This document shows positions 6,881 through 11,642 of a stretch of DNA of 11,642 bases, one piece after another (the first letter of the stretch is position 1; every line of letters begins with the position of its first letter). The notes under the pieces were generated by a model. That model was not told the origin of the DNA and ran no database searches. It saw nothing but the letters and a program-made list of their open reading frames with translations. The DNA lies in contig JALZUF010000052.1 in assembly GCA_023301785.1 (NCBI GenBank), forward strand, positions 1 through 11,642. Reading direction: 5' to 3'. A program made the position numbers and the translations under genes. The DNA comes from Alphaproteobacteria bacterium. Lineage in GTDB: Bacteria; Pseudomonadota; Alphaproteobacteria; Micavibrionales; Micavibrionaceae.

Positions 6881-7930
6881 CTATCTTTTATACACTAAGC
6901 CCTTGGTAAAGGACAATAAGGGTTTTTCAATTATTTTATAGGCAACATAGCTTCCGATGATAGATACCGCAAAAATCACAGTAAATATTACCCATGGATG
7001 GACCGCATCCTGCCAGTTCAGCATTAATATGCCTTGTGTGATCGCCCCAATAGCAAATGGGTGCGCCAAATATAAGGTATACGAAGAATCACCAATAAGA
7101 ACGCTCCATCGTGGCATCTCAACAAATTCTGCCTTCTGAGGCAATACCATCAAGGCAACAGCGATGAAGCCAACCAAAGGTTTAGAATAGGATAATCCAT
7201 AGCTTTCTAATGTATTTGTAAAGAATAACGCCAAAACACTCAGGGCAATAAATGCCAGCCCGATATAGAAAAAGTAAGATGGCAGACGTATGTTTTTTAA
7301 ATATAAGAATCCAATAATAGCGCCAGCCAAAAATTCTAATACAATCCAACGACCATAGAAGCTCTCGGCAATGCCCCCTATTCCCCAAAATCCTGTAACA
7401 ACGCTACCAATGAAATAAATGCTCATCGCAATAAGGCTGTACTTTGCGGGCAGTATTAAGAACAGCGCGAACACGAGGTAAAAGTACATCTCATAATTTA
7501 ATGACCACCCATTCGCCAATATAGGCTGCATATCACCAGCAGAGTTAACATAGGGAATGAAAAATAGAGACTTCATGAAGCCTACAATATCAAACGCACT
7601 ACTTCCTAAGACTTGTGGAACAAGTAAAGCCACCGCGGCCATCAACAAAGTATAAAACCAGTAAGTAGGGACAATACGAAGGATACGGCGCATAATAAAT
7701 TCTTTAGCAGCAGGCAAACCGCTCACACCACGACTAATATAGATCATGATAAATCCACTTAAGACAAAGAAGATATCAATCCCAACCGTATAATTTTTAT
7801 AATTGCCGTAATTAAAATCTATCGGTGAGATTAAATCCACCTCATACAGCGCGTGCTTGCTCATAATAAGGATAGCGGCCAACCCACGTAAAACTTGTAA
7901 TGGCTCAATGCGGGGAATTGGCGCAGTCAT
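6881..7930 (-). CDS. Membrane acyltransferase, acyltransferase-3 family (OafA/ExoZ-like)
   Basis: This family of integral inner-membrane enzymes moves acyl groups, often acetyl, onto sugars of lipopolysaccharide, exopolysaccharide or other surface glycans. The product has 349 residues and about ten hydrophobic segments. Family marks: LQVLRGLAAILIMSKH at 11-26 (Arg15 and His26, the usual R-x10-H), IDIFFVLSGFIM at 51-62, FIMRRILRIVPTYW at 78-91, GWSLNYEMYFY at 141-151, SYTLYLAHP at 283-291 and EKP at 335-337 near the end. The ATG comes 6 bases after the nuoD stop and has no clear Shine-Dalgarno, so it may depend on translation of nuoD. A hand count gives 424 G+C in 1050 bases (40%), not far from the nuo genes. 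The acceptor cannot be told from sequence. Its place between nuoD and nuoE is unusual; no role in complex I is implied by the family. Confidence 0.93.
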   Translation of the reverse strand: MTAPIPRIEPLQVLRGLAAILIMSKHALYEVDLISPIDFNYGNYKNYTVGIDIFFVLSGFIMIYISRGVSGLPAAKEFIMRRILRIVPTYWFYTLLMAAVALLVPQVLGSSAFDIVGFMKSLFFIPYVNSAGDMQPILANGWSLNYEMYFYLVFALFLILPAKYSLIAMSIYFIGSVVTGFWGIGGIAESFYGRWIVLEFLAGAIIGFLYLKNIRLPSYFFYIGLAFIALSVLALFFTNTLESYGLSYSKPLVGFIAVALMVLPQKAEFVEMPRWSVLIGDSSYTLYLAHPFAIGAITQGILMLNWQDAVHPWVIFTVIFAVSIIGSYVAYKIIEKPLLSFTKGLVYKR

Positions 7931-7936
7931 GGATAT

Positions 7937-9157
7937 TTAACGATCAATTTCGCCGAAAACGACATCCATCGAACCAATGTTCGAAACAACATCGGCAAGC
8001 ATGTGACCTTTACTTACAAAATCAAGCGCTTGTAAGTGTGCAAAACCTGGGGCGCGTATATGACAGCGATATGGTTTATTTGTTCCATCAGACACTAGAT
8101 ACACACCAAACTCACCTTTAGGCGCCTCAACGGCGGTATATGTTTCCCCTGCTGGAACATGAAACCCTTCAGTATAAAGCTTGAAGTGGTGGATCATCGC
8201 TTCCATAGAGTCTTTCATCTCACTACGTGGTGGAGGTGAAACTTTATAATCATTAGATTTAACAGGGCCTTCTGGCAAATTGTTCAAGCATTGCTTCATG
8301 ATCTTCATGCTTTCATACATTTCAGCCACGCGGACCAAATAACGCGCATAACAATCCCCTGTCTTACCAACAGGAATATCAAAGTCCATTTCTTCGTAAA
8401 CTTCATATGGTTGAGATTTACGTAAATCCCACGCCACGCCAGAGCCACGAAGCATTGGTCCAGTGAAACCCCAATCAAGCGCTTCTTCTTTCGTCGCAAC
8501 ACCAATATCTACGGTACGTTGCTTGAAAATACGGTTGTTAGATAACAATGTTTCTAAATCACCAATGGCTTTAGGTAAGTTTTCAACCCATTCCAACATA
8601 TCTTCTGCCAAGCCAGCAGGCATATCAGAGGCAACACCACCAGGGCGGAAATAGTTAGCGTGCAAACGTGCGCCACATACACGTTCATAAAATTCCATAC
8701 CTTTTTCACGCTCTTCGAATCCCCAAAGCGCAGGTGTAATAGCACCAACATCCAACGCAAAAGTCGTGATGTTAAGGATATGGTTAAGGATACGTCCCAA
8801 TTCAGAGAACAACACACGAATATATTGCGCTCTTAATGGCGGTGTAATACCTAAAAGTTTTTCAGTCGCCAAAGCAAATGCATGCTCCTGATTCATCGGC
8901 GCCACATAATCAAGACGATCAAAATAAGGAAGTGCCTGCGTGTATGTTTTGTATTCAATCAGCTTTTCTGTACCACGGTGCAGCAAACCAATATGGGGAT
9001 CAGAACGCTCAACGATCTCCCCTTCCATTTCAAGAACAAGCCTAAGAACACCGTGCGCCGCAGGGTGTTGTGGGCCAAAGTTCATTGTATAGGGTTTAAT
9101 ATGAGTCTGTGACCCAACTTCAACACCATCTTCTGGATTCATAAGAGGTTCAGCCAT
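7937..9157 (-). CDS. nuoD: NADH-quinone oxidoreductase subunit D (49 kDa type, quinone site)
   Basis: NuoD forms the quinone-reduction pocket of complex I together with NuoB. The protein has 406 residues and is a stand-alone NuoD, not the NuoCD fusion of E. coli. Visible: NFGPQHPAAHGVLR at 26-39, GLLHRGTEKL at 57-66, and YFDRLDYVAPMNQEHAFALA at 78-97. His35 and Tyr84 are 49 residues apart, as are the quinone-binding His38 and Tyr87 of Thermus Nqo4. The C-terminus DVVFGEIDR is typical. The start is an ATG overlapping the nuoC stop in a TAATG, with a strong GGGGAG about 9 bases ahead inside nuoC. The next nuo gene is displaced by an acyltransferase gene that begins 6 bases after the stop. Confidence 0.98.
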   Translation of the reverse strand: MAEPLMNPEDGVEVGSQTHIKPYTMNFGPQHPAAHGVLRLVLEMEGEIVERSDPHIGLLHRGTEKLIEYKTYTQALPYFDRLDYVAPMNQEHAFALATEKLLGITPPLRAQYIRVLFSELGRILNHILNITTFALDVGAITPALWGFEEREKGMEFYERVCGARLHANYFRPGGVASDMPAGLAEDMLEWVENLPKAIGDLETLLSNNRIFKQRTVDIGVATKEEALDWGFTGPMLRGSGVAWDLRKSQPYEVYEEMDFDIPVGKTGDCYARYLVRVAEMYESMKIMKQCLNNLPEGPVKSNDYKVSPPPRSEMKDSMEAMIHHFKLYTEGFHVPAGETYTAVEAPKGEFGVYLVSDGTNKPYRCHIRAPGFAHLQALDFVSKGHMLADVVSNIGSMDVVFGEIDR

Positions 9158-9828
9158 TATTTCTTCTCCCCAACGGACGCGTCAGATGGCTTCCATCCCT
9201 GCTCTAACGTTGTGCCTTTTTCATCACCAGGAAGCTGAACATCTGTCATGCCCTCCCATGGTGATAGATAGTCAAAATTTCTGAAATCCTGAACGAGATG
9301 CACAGGCTCATAAACGACGCGGCGTAATTCTTCATCATAACGAAGCTCAACGTGCCCCGTCAGTGGGAAATCTTTTCTTAAAGGGTGCCCTTCAAAACCA
9401 TAATCCGTAAGAATACGGCGTAAATCATCATGCCCATCAAAATAGATACCGTACATATCCCAAGCTTCACGCTCAAACCAACCTGCTGTACTAAACACCT
9501 TAGTCACAGACGGCACAAAATCTTCTTCACCAGCATAAACTTTGACGCGTATACGGTTGTTCTGCGTTAGTGATAACAAGTTATAAACCACTTCAAAACG
9601 TTGAGGACGCTCTGGATAATCAACGCCGCATAAGCCAATTAGCATTTCAAATTTGCACTCTGAATCATCACGCAAAAATTGTAGAACGCGGCAAATATCT
9701 TCACGTTTTGCAATCAATATAACTTCGTCATTAATGATTTCGTGTGAAATAATAGAGCCACCCAGCTGCTCTTCTACGTGCTCGGCGACATCAACTAATG
9801 ATTCATCTATTTCTTTATTAGATGCCAT
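9157..9828 (-). CDS. nuoC: NADH-quinone oxidoreductase subunit C (30 kDa type)
   Basis: NuoC is a peripheral connecting-arm subunit that packs against NuoD and carries no cofactor. The protein has 223 residues. The 30 kDa-subunit signature is intact at about 119-158: EREAWDMYGIYF, then GHDDLRRILTDYGFEGHPLR, then KDFPLTGHVE. The C-terminal tail contains EGMTDVQLPGDEKG and ends in GEKK. The start is the ATG of a TAATG overlap with the nuoB stop, with AAGGA about 10 bases ahead. The stop likewise overlaps the nuoD start, so nuoB-C-D are translationally coupled. Confidence 0.98.
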   Translation of the reverse strand: MASNKEIDESLVDVAEHVEEQLGGSIISHEIINDEVILIAKREDICRVLQFLRDDSECKFEMLIGLCGVDYPERPQRFEVVYNLLSLTQNNRIRVKVYAGEEDFVPSVTKVFSTAGWFEREAWDMYGIYFDGHDDLRRILTDYGFEGHPLRKDFPLTGHVELRYDEELRRVVYEPVHLVQDFRNFDYLSPWEGMTDVQLPGDEKGTTLEQGWKPSDASVGEKK

Positions 9829-10403
9829 TATCGCGCAATCCTTGTATCTTCACGTTGAATCTTCTTCTGTAACTGAAGCAAGCCATAAACAAGCGCTTCT
9901 GCCGTTGGTGGACATCCAGGAACATAAATATCAACAGGCACAATACGATCACATCCACGGACAACCGAATAAGAATAATGATAGTAACCACCACCATTCG
10001 CACACGATCCCATAGAAATAACCCAACGTGGCTCAGGCATTTGGTCATAGACACGGCGCAACGCAGGCGCCATTTTGTTCGTCAATGTTCCTGCAACAAT
10101 CATCACATCAGATTGACGTGGACTTGGACGTGGGATCATACCAAAACGGTCAAGGTCATAACGTGACATATAGGAATGAATCATCTCCACCGCACAACAC
10201 GCCAATCCAAAAGTCATTGGCCATATAGACCCTGTACGCGCCCAATCAAATAAAGAATCTGCAGAAGTCAGCAAATACCCCTTCTCACTTAAATGCTTAG
10301 AGACAGCCGCAGGAACAATGTCCTGTTGCTTGGCATCAATCATCGGCACTTTTGTAATAAGCTGTGCGTCTGGTGCTTCTAATGTATTGCGATCATGCGT
10401 CAT
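9828..10403 (-). CDS. nuoB: NADH-quinone oxidoreductase subunit B (PSST type, cluster N2)
   Basis: NuoB binds [4Fe-4S] cluster N2, the last cluster before quinone. The protein has 191 residues with an N-terminal extension of about 50 residues before the conserved core, as in other alphaproteobacteria. Cluster ligands are visible: the adjacent pair Cys69-Cys70 in FGLACCAVEMI, Cys134 in MGSCANGGG and Cys164 in VPGCPPTAE. SRYDLDRFG at 80-88 and PSPRQSDVMIVAGT at 93-106 are typical. The start is the ATG at 10401-10403, 15 bases after the nuoA stop; a second ATG, 7 bases downstream, is out of frame. The stop overlaps the nuoC start. Confidence 0.98.
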   Translation of the reverse strand: MTHDRNTLEAPDAQLITKVPMIDAKQQDIVPAAVSKHLSEKGYLLTSADSLFDWARTGSIWPMTFGLACCAVEMIHSYMSRYDLDRFGMIPRPSPRQSDVMIVAGTLTNKMAPALRRVYDQMPEPRWVISMGSCANGGGYYHYSYSVVRGCDRIVPVDIYVPGCPPTAEALVYGLLQLQKKIQREDTRIAR

Positions 10404-10418
10404 AGTTTAATTCCACTC

Positions 10419-10790
10419 TTATTCCCACTCAAGGGCACCTTTATTCCACTCATAGATAAATCCAACGGTTAAGACACCAAGGAATACCATCATAGACCAA
10501 AATCCAAACATTCCCACTTCACCAAGGCTAATAGCCCAAGGAAATAAGAAGGCGATTTCTAAATCAAAAATAATAAATAAAATGGCAACAAGGTAAAAAC
10601 GCACATCAAAGCGGCTTCTGGCGTCATCAAATGCATCAAATCCACATTCGTAAGCGGCATTTTTATCTGCATCTGGTGCCTGTTTACCAACCACAAAAGA
10701 CAACACAATCATCGCAACGGACATCACGCACGCGATAGCAATGAAAATAACAATAGGGAGATATTCGATAAGAAGTTCTTCGTTTGCCAT
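10419..10790 (-). CDS. nuoA: NADH-quinone oxidoreductase subunit A (ND3 type)
   Basis: NuoA is a membrane-arm subunit at the junction with the peripheral arm; its loop lies close to the quinone channel. The protein has 123 residues and three membrane segments at about 10-33, 64-84 and 96-113. The signature loop YECGFDAF (Cys49) follows the first helix, and FDLEIAFLFPW at 75-85 supplies the conserved acidic residues Asp76 and Glu78 in helix 2. It is the first gene of the nuo unit, 114 bases after the end of tRNA-Pro. No good Shine-Dalgarno stands directly ahead of the ATG; AAGG lies about 15 bases upstream. Confidence 0.98.
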   Translation of the reverse strand: MANEELLIEYLPIVIFIAIACVMSVAMIVLSFVVGKQAPDADKNAAYECGFDAFDDARSRFDVRFYLVAILFIIFDLEIAFLFPWAISLGEVGMFGFWSMMVFLGVLTVGFIYEWNKGALEWE

Positions 10791-10824
10791 GAGATGTTGT
10801 TAAAACCTTCAAAATTGAATGAAA

Positions 10825-10858
10825 TTAATAGCATATTCGGCGCATATACCAAATACAA
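10825..10858 (-). promoter_or_regulatory. Candidate promoter of the nuo operon
   Basis: Two weak sigma-70-like pairs overlap on the minus strand: TTGTAT (10853-10858) with TATGCT (10830-10835) at 17 bases, and TTGGTA (10847-10852) with TATTAA (10825-10830) at 16 bases. Either would leave a leader of roughly 30 bases before nuoA. The match is modest, and read-through from the tRNA promoter is an alternative. Confidence 0.25.
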
Positions 10859-10885
10859 AATTGGCGTTTTCTGTATCTTTTGTAT
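10853..10885. repeat. Inverted repeat between tRNA-Pro and nuoA
   Basis: Perfect 8-base arms ATACAAAA (10853-10860) and TTTTGTAT (10878-10885) are separated by 17 bases. It lies just upstream of, and touches, one candidate -35 of the nuo operon, so it could be a protein-binding site. As an RNA stem it would be weak, and no T-run marks it as a terminator. Confidence 0.4.
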
Positions 10886-10904
10886 GAAAATATAAGGAAG
10901 AAAA

Positions 10905-10981
10905 TGGTCGGAGTGGAGAGATTCGAACTCCCGACATCCTGCTCCCAAAGCAGGCGCGCTACCAGGCTGCGCTACACTCCG
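10905..10981 (-). tRNA. tRNA-Pro, anticodon UGG
   Basis: The gene is 77 bases including an encoded CCA (10905-10907). The acceptor stem CGGAGTG pairs with CACTCCG, followed by discriminator A. The D-arm has GCGC/GCGC with a CCTGGTA-type loop. The anticodon stem CCTGC/GCAGG encloses the loop TTTGGGA, with anticodon TGG at 10945-10947, reading Pro codons (CCA and likely other CCN). The T-arm GGGAG/CTCTC holds TTCGAAT and contains one G-U pair. All stems close, so it looks functional. It lies on the same strand as nuoA and DUF192, between them. Confidence 0.97.
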
Positions 10982-10997
10982 ACTAACTGGTAAAAAG

Positions 10998-11026
10998 CTT
11001 TTACAATACGAGCCTCAGACTTGCAA
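10998..11026 (-). promoter_or_regulatory. Candidate promoter of tRNA-Pro
   Basis: On the minus strand TTGCAA (11021-11026) is followed after 17 bases by TAAAAG (10998-11003), each 4 of 6 to consensus. The -10 ends 16 bases before the mature tRNA 5' end, a sensible leader length. It falls in the 57-base gap between the DUF192 stop and the tRNA. Confidence 0.3.
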
Positions 11027-11038
11027 GCATAATAGAGC

Positions 11039-11500
11039 TTAATTTGAGAAAAAAGGGTGTTTAACCACATCACCCTTTTGAATTCCATGCTTACGCACTA
11101 ATCCGCCATTAATTTCCAATACCGCGCGAACAGGTCCATTGGAAGTAATTCTGGTCAAATCATGCGGCATTGCTTGCTCGTAAATATGATGAATCGTGCC
11201 GTCTGTATTTAAAAACATAATATCTAATGGGATAAGCGTATTTTTCATCCAAAAATTACGCTCGGCTCTTTCTTGAAAATAAAACAGCATTCCCGCATCT
11301 TCAGCCATGCTTTCACGACCCATAAGGCCTCTACCTTGCGCCTTAATATCCAAAGCAAGCTCAACATTAAAACTATGCTTATCGCTCTTCGTTATAATGG
11401 TAAGCACATCAAGGTTAAGGTCATCACCTTGCGCAAGCTGCTTATCTTTACAAGCGGCGAGCGGCAGGATAATTAGTGCGACTAGAACAAGACGTAACAT
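11039..11500 (-). CDS. DUF192-family lipoprotein
   Basis: The product belongs to the small DUF192 family, whose biochemical role is not established. From the ATG at 11498-11500 it has 153 residues: a lipoprotein signal of hydrophobic residues ending in the lipobox LAAC (Cys17), with Lys at +2, which does not signal inner-membrane retention. Family marks follow: RGLMGRESM, GMLFYF, the hallmark WMKNTLIPLDIMF, then AVLEINGG and GIQKGD near the C-terminus. The frame extends upstream to a TTG at 11548, but that start would overlap the preceding gene by about 44 bases and put 16 residues before a well-formed signal peptide, so ATG is preferred. No clear Shine-Dalgarno is present; the ATG lies 4 bases after the stop of the upstream transporter-like gene, pointing to coupling. 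Confidence 0.88.
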   Translation of the reverse strand: MLRLVLVALIILPLAACKDKQLAQGDDLNLDVLTIITKSDKHSFNVELALDIKAQGRGLMGRESMAEDAGMLFYFQERAERNFWMKNTLIPLDIMFLNTDGTIHHIYEQAMPHDLTRITSNGPVRAVLEINGGLVRKHGIQKGDVVKHPFFSN

Positions 11501-11504
11501 CTGA

Positions 11505-11642
11505 TTAGCTAAAATACATAAACTTGACGTAAACGTGTGCAATCGCAATCGTTCCTAACATCATTGGAAATGCAAGTTTTAGGAACTTGATGAAAGCAAT
11601 TCTGTGCCCTGCACGTTCCGCAAAACTAGCGACCATAACATT
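11505..11642 (-). CDS. C-terminal end of a membrane ion transporter, possibly ArsB/NhaD/SLC13 superfamily (5' end outside window)
   Basis: An open frame enters from the right edge and ends at TAA (11505-11507), giving 45 residues. It begins NVMVASFAERAGHRIAF, continues with FLKLAFPMMLGTIAIAHVY, and ends in FMYFS. A polar Asn-Val start, an amphipathic G-H-R-I-x-F linker, an FLK turn and one last hydrophobic helix resemble the C-terminus of ArsB/NhaD/SLC13-type transporters (often N-x-x-V-A ... G-x-x-x-x-F-x-x-F-L-K-x-x-x-P). That assignment is from pattern memory on a short piece and is tentative. It ends 4 bases before the DUF192 ATG, so the two are probably one operon. Confidence 0.6.
   Translation of the reverse strand, partial: NVMVASFAERAGHRIAFIKFLKLAFPMMLGTIAIAHVYVKFMYFS

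Noticed and set aside
9653..10015. 120-codon plus-strand frame opposite nuoB and nuoC
   Set aside because: It is antisense to two well-supported genes, rich in Ser/His, and has no recognisable domain.
10724..10948. 74-codon minus-strand reading frame crossing tRNA-Pro
   Set aside because: It runs through the tRNA T-arm and anticodon region and into nuoA in another frame; the GCREFESLHSDH-like peptide is a common artefact of translating tRNA genes.
10990..11004. Short palindrome GTAAAA/TTTTAC between DUF192 and tRNA-Pro as a terminator
   Set aside because: The stem is 6 A+T-rich pairs with a 3-base loop and no T-run after it on the minus strand; it more likely overlaps the tRNA -10 by chance.
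11546..11548. TTG start for the DUF192 protein
   Set aside because: It overlaps the preceding transporter-like gene and places 16 residues in front of a complete lipoprotein signal peptide.
1..11642. Mobile element, CRISPR array, defence system or toxin-antitoxin pair
   Set aside because: No transposase, integrase, repeat-spacer pattern, terminal repeats, target duplications or known defence domains could be seen; nearly all sequence is taken up by assigned genes.

Overview
The window looks like a stretch of chromosome from a moderately A+T-rich alphaproteobacterium. Reasons: separate nuoC and nuoD, a long NuoE with a C-terminal tail, extra genes set inside the nuo cluster, and tRNA-Pro directly ahead of nuoA. 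The exact order cannot be fixed from sequence reading alone. Coding is dense, with no gene-free stretch above about 120 bases. I see no mobile element, CRISPR array, rRNA gene or prophage.

Positions 1-3544, plus strand: the 3' part of purL (905 codons visible, open at the left edge) followed one base later by purQ. Together they make the synthetase and glutaminase parts of FGAM synthase (purine pathway, step 4). purQ runs tail to tail into a minus-strand metallophosphoesterase gene; the two stop codons overlap by 4 bases.

Positions 3541-10790, minus strand, read from high to low coordinate: nuoA, nuoB, nuoC, nuoD, an acyltransferase-3 gene, nuoE, a small four-helix membrane protein gene, nuoF, then after a 71-base gap the Tat-signal metallophosphoesterase. 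The genes touch or nearly touch (TAATG junctions at B/C and C/D, one-base gaps at E/small protein and small protein/F), so nuoA-F is almost certainly one transcription unit. It supplies the quinone-site and connecting subunits (A, B, C, D) and two of the NADH-input subunits (E, F) of respiratory complex I. nuoG and nuoH-N do not follow nuoF, so the complex I genes are split.

Positions 10905-11642, minus strand: tRNA-Pro(UGG), a DUF192 lipoprotein gene, and the last 45 codons of an ion-transporter-like membrane protein running off the right edge.

Most of the window is ordinary housekeeping DNA. The points worth a second look are the two non-nuo membrane-protein genes inside the nuo operon (one with clearly lower G+C), the break of the nuo operon after nuoF, the long PurL paired with a separate PurQ, an Asp in place of a usual metal-binding His in the phosphoesterase, and two dyads in front of the phosphoesterase gene and nuoA.
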